A stretch of DNA of 64,000 bases, taken from positions 7,006,001 to 7,070,000 of the forward strand of contig NZ_CP028369.1 in assembly GCF_003032475.1 (NCBI RefSeq), read 5' to 3'. Shown piece by piece: positions 35,053 through 43,022 of this stretch; the first letter of the stretch is position 1; every line of letters starts with the position of its first letter. The notes beneath the pieces were generated by a model. The model saw only the letters and a program-made list of their open reading frames with translations. It searched no databases and was not told where the DNA came from. This stretch comes from Streptomyces sp. P3. Lineage in GTDB: Bacteria; Actinomycetota; Actinomycetes; Streptomycetales; Streptomycetaceae. The translations under genes were made by a program, and so were the position numbers.

Positions 35053-36486
35053 TCAGCCGGTGACCTCGATCTTTCCGTTGGCTTCGGCGGGAGCCGTGGT
35101 CGCGGCCTGTGTCCCACCGGTCCGCCGGGTCATGCCCTTCAGCAGGTCGGCGAGGTCGACTCCGGTGGTGGAGCTGAGAAGTTCGACGCCCTGGGCGACG
35201 TTGTCGGTGACGGTCCGCGACAGCCGGCTCGCGCCGTCCGTCGATATCACCGTCATCTTGTCGATGGCGCTGAGCGGCTCGGACGCCTTGGCGACGACCT
35301 GGGGCAGGACCTCGACGAGCATCTGGAGCACGGCCGCGTCGCCGTACCGCGCGAACGCGTCGGCCTTCCTGTGCATGGCCTCGGCCTCGGCGGCGCCCTT
35401 CGCGCCGATCGCGGCGGCCTCGGCCTCACCCTCGATGCGGACCGCGTCGGCGAGCGCGGCGCGGTGTGCCTTCTCGCCCTCACCGGTCAGCCGGGAGCGC
35501 TGGGCGTCCGCCTCGGCCTGCTTGACCAGGGCGATGCGGCGGGCCTCGGCCTCCTGCTCGGCCTGGTAGCGGGCGGCGTCGGCGGGCTTGCGGACCTTGG
35601 TGTCCAGTTCGCGGTCGGTCAGCGCGGCCTGCCGCTCGGCGACCTTCTCCTGCTCGGCGAGCACCTCCTGGCGGCGGGCGGCCTCGGCCAGCGGGCCGGC
35701 GGCTGCGGCTCGGGCAGCGGCCTCGTCGGTCTCGGCCTTGATCTCCGCCTGCTTCAGCGCGAACGTCCGCTGCGCGATCGCGATCTCCTCCTCGGCCTTC
35801 AGCCGGGCCTGCTCGGCGGCCCGCCGGGCCACCGCCTCGGCGATGTCGGCCTCCTGCTTGGCGCGCGCGGCCTCGGGACGGCCGAGGTCCTCCAGATAGG
35901 AGCCCTCGGTGCTGATGTCCTGGATCTGGAAGGCGTCCAGCACCAGGCCCTGCCCGGACAGACTCGCCTCGGCCTCCTCCGCGACCTGCCCCGCGAAGGC
36001 GGCGCGGTCGCGAATGATGTCCTCCACCGACATCCGGCCGACGATGGCGCGCAGCGCGCCGGAGAGCACCTCCTGGGTGAACCCGACGATGCCGTCCTGC
36101 TGCATCAGGAACCGCTGGGCGGCGGCACGGATGGAGTCCTCACTGCCGCCGACCTTGACGATGGCGACGCCTTCCAGGTGCGCCTTGACACCGCGCAAGG
36201 TGACCGCGCCGCGCACCGCCACCGGGATGTGCCGCGAGGACAGGTCGAGGGTGAACTTCTGCTGCACGAACGGCACGACGAACACGCCGCCACCGACCAC
36301 GACCTTCTGGCCGCTGTTGTCCGTGAAGACCCGGCCGGTCTCCGGATCGGTGGCCTTCTTGCCGCGCCGCCCGGTGACGATGAACGCCTCACTGGGACCG
36401 GCCACCTTGTAACGCGTGACCACGACCAGAGCCAGCAGGACCAGGAGTATGACGACTCCCACGACCGCGACGAGGACAGGACTCAT
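35053..36486 (-). CDS. Flotillin-like protein (FloT/YuaG type)
   Basis: The product is 477 residues. An N-terminal membrane helix (SPVLVAVVGVVILLVLLALVVV) is followed by the SPFH domain (SEAFIVTGRRGKKATDPETGRVFTDNSGQKVVVGGGVFVVPFVQQKFTLDLSSRHIPV). A coiled coil rich in EAEA/RQAE repeats spans about 200-370, with a flotillin C-terminus (VLQMLVEVLPQVVAKASEPLSAIDKMTVIS). It fits the canonical bacterial flotillin length. The partner NfeD gene is 77 bases upstream, the usual NfeD-FloT order. It points toward the flotillin/ATPase operon, and both operons share an operator-like palindrome. Confidence 0.93.
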   Translation of the reverse strand: MSPVLVAVVGVVILLVLLALVVVTRYKVAGPSEAFIVTGRRGKKATDPETGRVFTDNSGQKVVVGGGVFVVPFVQQKFTLDLSSRHIPVAVRGAVTLRGVKAHLEGVAIVKVGGSEDSIRAAAQRFLMQQDGIVGFTQEVLSGALRAIVGRMSVEDIIRDRAAFAGQVAEEAEASLSGQGLVLDAFQIQDISTEGSYLEDLGRPEAARAKQEADIAEAVARRAAEQARLKAEEEIAIAQRTFALKQAEIKAETDEAAARAAAAGPLAEAARRQEVLAEQEKVAERQAALTDRELDTKVRKPADAARYQAEQEAEARRIALVKQAEADAQRSRLTGEGEKAHRAALADAVRIEGEAEAAAIGAKGAAEAEAMHRKADAFARYGDAAVLQMLVEVLPQVVAKASEPLSAIDKMTVISTDGASRLSRTVTDNVAQGVELLSSTTGVDLADLLKGMTRRTGGTQAATTAPAEANGKIEVTG

Positions 36487-36563
36487 GACAATGCCCCTCT
36501 TGGAAACCCAGCCCCCTGAGTGCGGGGCGGAACGAAAAACAACAACGACGAACGGACGAAGGC

Positions 36564-37079
36564 TCAGCGGTCGACCGGGCGTACCGCCAGGGAGGTGGCC
36601 GACAGGGCTTCCTCGACCCACACCTCGGTACCGCGCTCGACGGGGCCGACGCTCTTCGCGGCGTACTTGACCGGCTGGCCCGCCAGATACACCAGCACCT
36701 CGCCGTAGCCGTCGGCCGGGATCGGCGTGACCACGGAGCCGGAACTGCCCAGCAGGTCCGTGCCGCGCGGGGTGGCGCCGGGCTCGTCCCGCATCAGGGC
36801 CCGGCTGAGGCGCCAGGTCAGCCAGCCCGCCCCGGTTCCCGCGCCCGCCCCCGCGACGGCCGCGGCGCCGGCCCCGAGGCCCGTGGTGCCGAGCACGATC
36901 GCCCCGCCGAACCCGAGCATCGAGACGAACCCGGCGATCACCGGCAGCGACAGCAGCCCGTCGAACAGACCCTCCAGCGCGCCGACGCCGTCGAAGAGCC
37001 CTTCCAGGACACCGTCGAAGACGAGCGCGAACACCAGCAGGACGAGACCTGCGATGCCGAGACCCAGAAACAGCGTCAC
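36564..37079 (-). CDS. NfeD-like membrane protein
   Basis: The product is 171 residues. An N-terminal hydrophobic part with three helices ([68 protein letters not shown]) precedes a C-terminal OB-fold (LLGSSGSVVTPIPADGYGEVLVYLAGQPVKYAAKSVGPVERGTEVWVEEAL). This is the short NfeD1b architecture that pairs with flotillins. It should help organise flotillin assemblies in the membrane. It heads the second flotillin operon, with the palindrome 65 bases upstream. Confidence 0.85.
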   Translation of the reverse strand: MTLFLGLGIAGLVLLVFALVFDGVLEGLFDGVGALEGLFDGLLSLPVIAGFVSMLGFGGAIVLGTTGLGAGAAAVAGAGAGTGAGWLTWRLSRALMRDEPGATPRGTDLLGSSGSVVTPIPADGYGEVLVYLAGQPVKYAAKSVGPVERGTEVWVEEALSATSLAVRPVDR

Positions 37080-37143
37080 GGAACTTCACCTCCCCGCTGT
37101 CGTCCACGCCACGTGGATGGTCTCACGTGCGACTACGGCGGTC

Positions 37144-37162
37144 ATTGCCGGATTCCGGCAAT
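37144..37162. promoter_or_regulatory. Palindrome ATTGCCGG-ATT-CCGGCAAT, candidate operator
   Basis: An 8-3-8 perfect inverted repeat lies 65 bases above the NfeD start. Its central 15 bases match the 25400-25414 palindrome apart from the spacer. Two such sites in front of two flotillin operons strongly suggest one shared regulator. Confidence 0.65.
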
Positions 37163-37397
37163 CTTTACGCGCCTTTTATGCCTGACCCAAGCGTCTACGG
37201 ACCGCGTCCGAAGCAGCGGCCGCCGGCTGAGGAGCCGGGCGGGCCCTGGTGGGCCGTGGAGAGCACCACACGGTCCTGGGGCGCGGAAGGACCTGGCGAT
37301 GGTGCGCACTTCGCAGCCGTCCGCTCCGGACGGTCTCCTTGCCCGCGCGGTACGACGAGGGTGAACCGCTCCCGGTATGCAGTCCGTCACCTCCGGA

Positions 37398-38696
37398 TCA
37401 GGCCAGTGCGAAGTAGCGCAGCCACACGTACCCCGCCGACAGCGCCACGGTGACGACGGTGACGACCAGGCCGTACTTGGTGAACTGCCAGAAGGAGATG
37501 GGCTGCCGGTTGCGTTCGGCGATGCCCAGGACGACCACGTTGGCACTCGCGCCGATCGCGGTGGCGTTGCCGCCGAGATCCGCGCCGATGGCCAGGGCCC
37601 ACCACATGACGTGGTCGCCCGAACCGCCCATCGACTGCACGAGGTCGCTGGTGATCGGCGCCATCGTCGCGACGTAGGGGATGTTGTCCACGACGCCGGA
37701 CAGCACGGCCGACGCGCTCAGCAGCAGCATCGAGCCGCCGAGTTCGTTGTCGCCGATGGCGTCGGCGAGGGCCTTGGAGACCTCGCCGATGACACCGGTC
37801 TCGATCAGACCGCCGATCATGATGAACAGCCCGGCGAAGAACGCGAGGGTGGGCCACTCGACCTCGGTCAGGACCTCGCCGGTCTCCACGGCGGACACTG
37901 CGATCAGCAGGCCGGCGCCCAGCAGCGCGACGACGCTGGGCTCGTAGTGCAGCACCGGGTGGAGCACGAAGCCGACGACGACCAGGGCGAGCACCACGAG
38001 CCCCTGGACGAGCAGCCGGGGATCCTTGATGGCCTCACGCTCCTCCAGCGCCATGACCTCCTCGGCGCGCGCCTCGTCGTAGACGAAGGACTCGCGGAAC
38101 AAGAAGCGGCACAGAGCGACGAGCACGACGACCAGGACCGCGGAGAGCGGGGCGAGGTGAACCAGGAAGTCGTTGAAGGTCAGGCCGGCCCGGCTGGCGA
38201 TGATGATGTTGGGTGGGTCGCCGACCAGGGTCGCGATGCCGCCGATGTTGGATGCGAACACCTCGGCGATCAGGAAGGGGGCGGCGGGCAGCCCGAGGCG
38301 CTCGCAGACCAGCAGGGTGACGGGGGCGATGAGCAGGACCGTGGTGACGTTGTCGAGCAGCGCCGAGGCCATCGCCGTGATCACGATGAGCATGACCATC
38401 ACGCGGAAGGGTCTGGCCCGTGCCCGTTTCACCGACCAGATCGCCAGATACTCGAACATGCCGGTCTTCTTGAGCACGCCGACGATCATCATCATGCCCA
38501 TGAGCAGGAAGATGACGTTCCAGTCGATTCCGCTGTGCTCGGAGAAGAAGGCCGACTCGTCGTCGGTCGCGCCGATCGCCAGCATCAGCGCGGCACCGCC
38601 GAGGGCTGCCCCCACGCGGTGGATCTTCTCGCTGATGATCAGGCCGTACGTCGCCACGAAGACGACGATCGCCGCCCAGCTCTGCCAGCCGTTCAC
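37398..38696 (-). CDS. ArsB/NhaD-type ion transporter (SLC13-like)
   Basis: The product is 432 residues with 10-12 membrane helices. It has paired family motifs ALLDNVTTVLLIAPVTLL and GGIATLVGDPPNIIIASRAGLTFNDF, repeated later as SGVVDNIPYVATMAPI and GGNATAIGASANVVVLGIA. This inverted repeat is typical of the ion-transporter superfamily containing ArsB, NhaD and CitM. Na+/H+ exchange or anion export is equally possible, and no arsenic gene is nearby. GTG at 38696 follows CGGAGGATC. A broken CBS gene and a cation/proton antiporter follow on the same strand, so this looks like an ion-homeostasis group. Confidence 0.85.
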   Translation of the reverse strand: MNGWQSWAAIVVFVATYGLIISEKIHRVGAALGGAALMLAIGATDDESAFFSEHSGIDWNVIFLLMGMMMIVGVLKKTGMFEYLAIWSVKRARARPFRVMVMLIVITAMASALLDNVTTVLLIAPVTLLVCERLGLPAAPFLIAEVFASNIGGIATLVGDPPNIIIASRAGLTFNDFLVHLAPLSAVLVVVLVALCRFLFRESFVYDEARAEEVMALEEREAIKDPRLLVQGLVVLALVVVGFVLHPVLHYEPSVVALLGAGLLIAVSAVETGEVLTEVEWPTLAFFAGLFIMIGGLIETGVIGEVSKALADAIGDNELGGSMLLLSASAVLSGVVDNIPYVATMAPITSDLVQSMGGSGDHVMWWALAIGADLGGNATAIGASANVVVLGIAERNRQPISFWQFTKYGLVVTVVTVALSAGYVWLRYFALA

Positions 38697-38704
38697 GATC
38701 CTCC

Positions 38705-39108
38705 GATGAGTCGTTCCGTCGGGCGGGCGGCCGTCACGGCGCCTGCCGGCCAGGTTCGGCCGCCGTCGTGTTCGACGACGGTGACCAGTGGGGTGTGCGT
38801 GCGGGCCATGAGAGCCGCGATGCACATGATGCTCGCGTCCGGTCCGACCGTCGGCCGGCGGAACCCGCGACGCGGGAGCCTCCCCAGGCTCTCAACTTCT
38901 CCCCCCAGTGGCTCACGGGCCTGGGAGGTGCCCCCGGAGCAGGGGGGATCCCCGTCGCGACCGTGGGCACGACGGCGTACGGCTGGTCGTCCCGGTCGAC
39001 GGCCGGCAGTGACGGCAGCTTGTGCTCCCGGGCAGCAGCGCCGCGTCGGTGGCGTCGTCGTCGGGTGGACACGTACGGGTAGGACTCGGCGAGTTCATGC
39101 GCCGACAT
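38705..39108 (-). pseudogene. Broken CBS-domain gene
   Basis: The start MSAHELAESYPYVS, then DDDATDAALL in another frame, then EHKLPSLPAVDRDDQPYAVVPT back in the first frame trace a CBS domain like that at 33859-34359. The second domain survives only as DASIMCIAALMARTHTPLVTVVEHDGG in a third frame near 38830-38755. A palindromic repeat at 38876-38950 interrupts the region between them. Its start overlaps the antiporter 3' end by 14 bases, so the intact gene was coupled to it. Confidence 0.7.
38876..38950. repeat. Palindromic intergenic-type repeat inside the CBS pseudogene
   Basis: CCTCCCCAGG near 38880 pairs imperfectly with CCTGGGAGG near 38922, and the flanks are runs such as GTGCCCCCGGAGCAGGGGGGA. 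Short C/G-run palindromes like this are frequent between Streptomyces genes. Here the repeat is inside former coding sequence, consistent with an insertion that broke the gene. Confidence 0.45.
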
Positions 39109-40330
39109 GGCCGGCCTCCTTGGTCGTACGGGCGGACTCGTCGCCGCCGGGTACGCCGGCGAGGTCCTCGACGTCGAAGAGGCGGGCGATCGGAACGTCG
39201 GTGGAGCTGTGCGCGATGATCGAGAAGGCGATGCACACGGCGATGAGCGTGAACGCCTCCTCGCCCTGCGGGATCCCGGCTTGCAGCACCAGCAGCCCGT
39301 ACACGACCGACGCGAAGCCCTTCGGCCCGAACCAGGCCGCGACCAGCTTCTCCCGCCGGTCGAATCGCGTGCCCAGCAGCGAGAGCAGCAGAGAAGCCGG
39401 GCGGATCAGCACGATGGCCAGGACCACGGCGACGTAGCCGCCGAAGGACAGGTCCCCGAATAGCTGAGGAGTCAGCAGCGCGCCGAACACCAGCAGCGCC
39501 GCGAACTTCGCCAGCTCCGCCAGCGCTTCGCCGAGTGGTTCGAACGCCTCCTTCGCCTCCGGTGAGCGCGCGGTGAGCACCGCGCCCGCCGAGAACGCGG
39601 CCAGGTAGGGGTTGGCGTGCGTCAGGTGGCACGTCGCGTAGAGGATCACGCCGATCGCCAGCGGCAGCAGCGGTTGCAGCTTGGGCTCGGCGCCCAGCAG
39701 CCGGAACCGGACGAGCTCGATCACCACGAACGGCAGGACGACACCGAACGCCAGCCCGAGGACCAGCTCGAGCGCGATCTTCCCCAGCGACGCCTCGGCG
39801 TGCCCGGAGGTCGGCCCGGCCGCGGCGATCAGGATGAGCACGACCGGCAGAGCGAGCCCGTCGTTGATGCCGCTCTCCACATTCAGCAACTGCCGCAGCT
39901 TCGCCGGGACTTCCTTGCGACCGACGATCGCCGAGGCGAACACCGGGTCGGTCGGCGCCAGCACGGCGCCGACCAGGAACGAGGTCGTCCAGTCCAGGCC
40001 CACCAGGTAGTGCGTGATCAGCGCCATGCCGACGAACGCGAGCGGCATGCCGAGTCCGAGGGCGCGGGCCGGGTTGCGCCAGTTGGCGCGCAGCTTGGGG
40101 AAGGAGACGTGCATGCCGTCGGTGATGAGCACCGCGAACAGCGCCAGATCGGCTGTGACGGACACGATCTCACTGTCGGGCGTGATGTGGATCAGCCCGA
40201 GGAAACCGTCGCTGACGAGCGCGCCGCCAACCAGGAAGAGAAAGGAGGTGGACAGCACGGTCCGTGCGGCCAGACCTGACAGCAGCACCGCGATGAGCAG
40301 TGCTGCTCCGAACACCACGACGAGCACCAT
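39095..40330 (-). CDS. Cation/proton antiporter (CPA family)
   Basis: The product is 411 residues with 11-12 membrane helices. The motif GAVLAPTDPVFASAIVGRKEVP holds the TDP pair of CPA1 exchangers. LLNVESGINDGLALPVVLI carries the ESGxND signature, in which the Asp takes part in ion and proton exchange. It probably swaps Na+ or K+ for H+ across the cytoplasmic membrane. The C-terminus is short and lacks a regulatory TrkA domain; the neighbouring CBS gene may have supplied regulation before it decayed. Confidence 0.9.
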   Translation of the reverse strand: MVLVVVFGAALLIAVLLSGLAARTVLSTSFLFLVGGALVSDGFLGLIHITPDSEIVSVTADLALFAVLITDGMHVSFPKLRANWRNPARALGLGMPLAFVGMALITHYLVGLDWTTSFLVGAVLAPTDPVFASAIVGRKEVPAKLRQLLNVESGINDGLALPVVLILIAAAGPTSGHAEASLGKIALELVLGLAFGVVLPFVVIELVRFRLLGAEPKLQPLLPLAIGVILYATCHLTHANPYLAAFSAGAVLTARSPEAKEAFEPLGEALAELAKFAALLVFGALLTPQLFGDLSFGGYVAVVLAIVLIRPASLLLSLLGTRFDRREKLVAAWFGPKGFASVVYGLLVLQAGIPQGEEAFTLIAVCIAFSIIAHSSTDVPIARLFDVEDLAGVPGGDESARTTKEAGHVGA

Positions 40331-40407
40331 GACCTGAACCCCCGATCAACGAAGAGAGAGTTGTCCTCACATCGCCGACCAGGCTTCCCGGCACACCGCT
40401 GGGAACC

Positions 40408-40673
40408 CTACACGTTCTTTACGCGGCACTGACAGGCCACCAGCGCGCACTCTGACCGGCCGGACACTGCCGGGTTCGGGAAAAAGACGTCTCGGCCGCG
40501 CAAGGTGCCGTCGTCCGTTCCAGCCGCCGGCGCATGGGTGATGCCGATGTGGCGCAGGACCGACCGTGCCCGGTCGTGCGCATGCGTGCGGCCAGCCGTG
40601 TGCCGCGCGCCCGGGCTGCACGAAGAGCCATGAGCAGCGCCGCCCCGCAGCCGTCCGGACTGAGGTGGTTCAC
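40408..40673 (-). pseudogene. Frameshifted STAS-type (anti-anti-sigma-like) fragment
   Basis: NHLSPDGCGAALLMALRAARARGTRLA in one frame is followed by RARSVLRHIGITHAPAAGTDDGTLRG in another, ending at 40408. The order and motifs parallel the fragment at 55035-55240 (TYLSPDGCRALCVALRAALAHGTRLVV ... RARSIPNQIGLARVLA). STAS domains typically carry the phosphorylated Ser before the LSPDG-like helix. Only the C-terminal half is present and it is broken. Confidence 0.5.
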
Positions 40674-40818
40674 ACCGGCCGGGTGACCTGTCGCCTCGGG
40701 CCGGGCGGCATCCGACGCATTCCGGATCCTCTGATACTGCTTGCCGGAAGGGCGGTACGAGTCAGTCCGGCTGCTGCAGGGAGGAGGGCCGGGGCGCGGG
40801 CCAGGGCGTCGAGGGCCG

Positions 40819-41148
40819 CTACTTGGGCGGCAGGCTCACGGCGAAGGCACGTCCCTCGTCGATCCACTCGCCGAGGACGTCATCCTTGCTGAGAGCGGTT
40901 CCGGCGACGAGGATCCAACCGCGCATGGGACGGCCGGTCATGTCGAAGACGCGCGTCCCGGGCCGGGCCAGGGCCACGTCGGTGTGGTCGGGGCCGACTC
41001 GCACCATCAGATCGTCGCCGCTCACGCCCACGGCCATGTTGCCGCGGTACAGGAAGGCGATCCCGCCGAACATACGCCTTTCCGTGACGTCCGGATCAGA
41101 GCCGAGTCGCTGTCTGATCCGTTCCGCCAGTCCTTCGTCGTATGCCAT
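40819..41148 (-). CDS. TfoX N-terminal domain protein
   Basis: The product is 109 residues. MAYDEGLAERIRQRLGSDPDVTERRMFGGIAFLYRGNMAVGVSGDDLMVRVGP is the TfoX_N domain with the conserved MFGG(I/L)AF and the closing MRGWILV. In gamma-proteobacteria TfoX relates to competence. Stand-alone actinobacterial TfoX_N proteins are uncharacterised, so no competence role should be assumed. It lies 10 bases after the SRPBCC gene, repeating the pairing at 8.5-9.3 kb. Confidence 0.85.
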   Translation of the reverse strand: MAYDEGLAERIRQRLGSDPDVTERRMFGGIAFLYRGNMAVGVSGDDLMVRVGPDHTDVALARPGTRVFDMTGRPMRGWILVAGTALSKDDVLGEWIDEGRAFAVSLPPK

Positions 41149-41158
41149 GGTGGTCCTC

Positions 41159-41605
41159 TTACCGTCCGGTCAGCCGGTGTTCGAGGTCACGCAGGTCCTT
41201 GCCGATGGAGGAGCGGACCTGGCGGGCCAGGACAGGCGCGGCCAGCCGGTAGAAGCCACCCCCACCGCCCCGGACCCGGATGCGGGCGAAGGTGCCCCGC
41301 GGGTCCGGCTCGAAGGTGTACGTGACGTGCATGGGCATCGGCCCGGCCACGGAGACCATGTCCAGCAGGCGGGGCGGCTCGTACGCGGCCACGCGCAGGA
41401 CGTAGTCGATGCGCCGGCCGAGAAAGTACGCCGTACGGGTGACCTCGGCGCCCACGCCGAAGCCGCCCTGGTCCGACTCCCGGGTCAGCTCCGCGGTGCG
41501 GATACCCTGCGTCCACTCGGCGTCATGGCGCCAGTCCATGGCGTACTCGGCCACCCGTTCGGGCGGAAGCGGGACCATGCGCTCCGCTGACACGTCGATC
41601 GTCAT
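41159..41605 (-). CDS. SRPBCC family protein, paralogue of 8523-8972
   Basis: The product is 148 residues, close throughout to the protein at 8523 (MTIDVSAERMVPLPPERVAEYAMDWRHDAEWTQGI ... VTYTFEPDPRGTFARIRVRG). It has a helix-grip fold with a long C-terminal helix, so it probably binds a hydrophobic ligand. The ATG at 41605 is equivalent to the paralogue's start. It is followed by TfoX at 10-base spacing, so the two are one transcription unit. Confidence 0.85.
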   Translation of the reverse strand: MTIDVSAERMVPLPPERVAEYAMDWRHDAEWTQGIRTAELTRESDQGGFGVGAEVTRTAYFLGRRIDYVLRVAAYEPPRLLDMVSVAGPMPMHVTYTFEPDPRGTFARIRVRGGGGGFYRLAAPVLARQVRSSIGKDLRDLEHRLTGR

Positions 41606-41839
41606 GGTGCTGTTGCCTTGTCCTCGACCGGCCAGGATCCGGGCTCTGTTACCGCCTCCAGGATCCTTGAGGCGGTGGGCGAGCGCACGACGAACCGTCG
41701 CTCGCCGGTGGAAAACACCGTGCGGCGGTGCGTCGCAGCGAGACAGCGTGCCATTTCCGCGAGACGCTGCCGCCGGGCGGTGCGAATTGCCGCCTGCCCC
41801 GCCCGTCGGCCCTGTCCGCTGTCCTCCCCGGAGTCCGCC

Positions 41840-42577
41840 ATGGCAGCACAGCCCACCCCGTCCACTGAGGACGGTTACCGTTTCGACGACCTGCGCGCCC
41901 TTTTCATCAACTGCACCCTCAAGCCGTCCCCCCAGCTCAGCCACACCCAAGGACTCATCGACAAGAGCCGGGCGATCATGGAGGCGCGCGGGGTGACCAC
42001 GGACCTCGTTCGCGCGGTCGACCAGGACATCGCGCCCGGCGTCTACCCGGACATGACCGAACACGGCTTCGCCACCGACGCCTGGCCCGCGCTGTATGAG
42101 CAGGTGATGGCCGCGGACATCCTGGTGCTGGCAGGGCCCATCTGGCTGGGCGACAACAGCTCCGTCACCAAGCAGGTCATCGAGCGCCTCTACAGCTGCT
42201 CCAGCCTGCTCAACCCCCAGGGACAGTACGCCTACTACGGGCGGGTCGGCGGCTGTCTGATCACCGGCAACGAGGACGGGGTCAAACACTGCGCCATGAA
42301 CGTCCTCTACAGCCTCCAGCACCTCGGCTACACCATCCCCCCGCAGGCCGACGCGGGCTGGATCGGCGCCGCGGGCCCCGGACCCTCGTACCTGGATCCA
42401 GGTTCAGGCGGCCCGGACAACGACTTCACCAACCGCAACACCGCCTTCATGACCTGGAACCTGCTGCACCTGGCAGCCCTGCTCAAACGCGCCGGAGGCA
42501 TCCCGGCCCACGGCAACCAGCGCTCGGAGTGGGACGCCGGCTGCCGCCCGGGGGCGGACAACCCCGAGCACCGCTGA
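41840..42577 (+). CDS. Flavodoxin-like NADPH-dependent FMN reductase
   Basis: The product is 245 residues with a flavodoxin-fold core. LRALFINCTLKPSPQLSHTQGLIDKSRAIMEARG holds the FMN-phosphate loop (TLKPSP). DILVLAGPIWLGDNSSVTKQVIERLY and YYGRVGGCLITGNEDGVKHCAMNVLY line the flavin site. Members reduce FMN or quinones with NAD(P)H in the cytoplasm. Start ATG has GGAG at 8 bases. It is divergent from the SRPBCC-TfoX pair and appears monocistronic. Confidence 0.9.
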   Translation: MAAQPTPSTEDGYRFDDLRALFINCTLKPSPQLSHTQGLIDKSRAIMEARGVTTDLVRAVDQDIAPGVYPDMTEHGFATDAWPALYEQVMAADILVLAGPIWLGDNSSVTKQVIERLYSCSSLLNPQGQYAYYGRVGGCLITGNEDGVKHCAMNVLYSLQHLGYTIPPQADAGWIGAAGPGPSYLDPGSGGPDNDFTNRNTAFMTWNLLHLAALLKRAGGIPAHGNQRSEWDAGCRPGADNPEHR

Positions 42578-42626
42578 GCCGTACCGGTCGGCACCTTCAG
42601 CACCCCGCCCCTGCGCGACTGCGTTT

Positions 42627-42725
42627 CCGTTGAATGGGGGAGCGACGGGCAGAACTCCCAAGAAGCGAGGCGGGGATGGGGCGCGTGCGGGTGGTACCGG
42701 CCAGGCCGTGGGCCATCCGCGTGTC
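42627..42725 (+). repeat. Relic copy of the DM13 gene leader and first codons
   Basis: CCGTTGAATGGG, a purine-rich leader and GGGGATGGGGCGCGTGCGG match 23554-23620. The peptide MGRVRVVPARPWAIRV parallels MGRVRKALTGPWVIAV, then similarity ends. It is the stub of a second copy of the DM13 gene. From 42726 to 43022 I see no gene on either strand. Confidence 0.6.
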
Positions 42726-43022
42726 GGCGTCGGCACCGCGTAGCCCGGCCGGGGCCCGCGCACTTCGCAACATTGTCGCCCCTGGGATGTGCTCCCTGAC
42801 GGCTGCGCCAAGCGCGATTCGGCCCCGGAGTCCTGGCACGGCCACCAAGGAAAAAACTAGCCCGCCGGTAGCTTTCAGGGCTTCGTGACCGCCGTCTTCT
42901 TGGCTCGGGACTCCTGTCCGTGCCCCACGGTGCAAAGTAGCGAGGTGAACACGTCCTCACGGCTGCGGCGACCGGTTCATCGCAGCACGGGTGGTGCGCG
43001 CCCAGCAGTGGTCGGCGTCGGG

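Noticed and set aside
34651-36519. 622-codon plus-strand frame antisense to the second flotillin
   Set aside because: Leu/Gly-rich antisense shadow of a coiled-coil gene; no ribosome site and no domain.
37398-38696. Arsenite efflux (arsB) assignment
   Set aside because: The fold matches the ion-transporter superfamily, but no arsR, arsC or other arsenic gene is nearby, so the specific name is not supported.
37377-39437. 686-codon plus-strand frame rich in His/Asp/Gln
   Set aside because: Antisense shadow of the transporter and antiporter genes.
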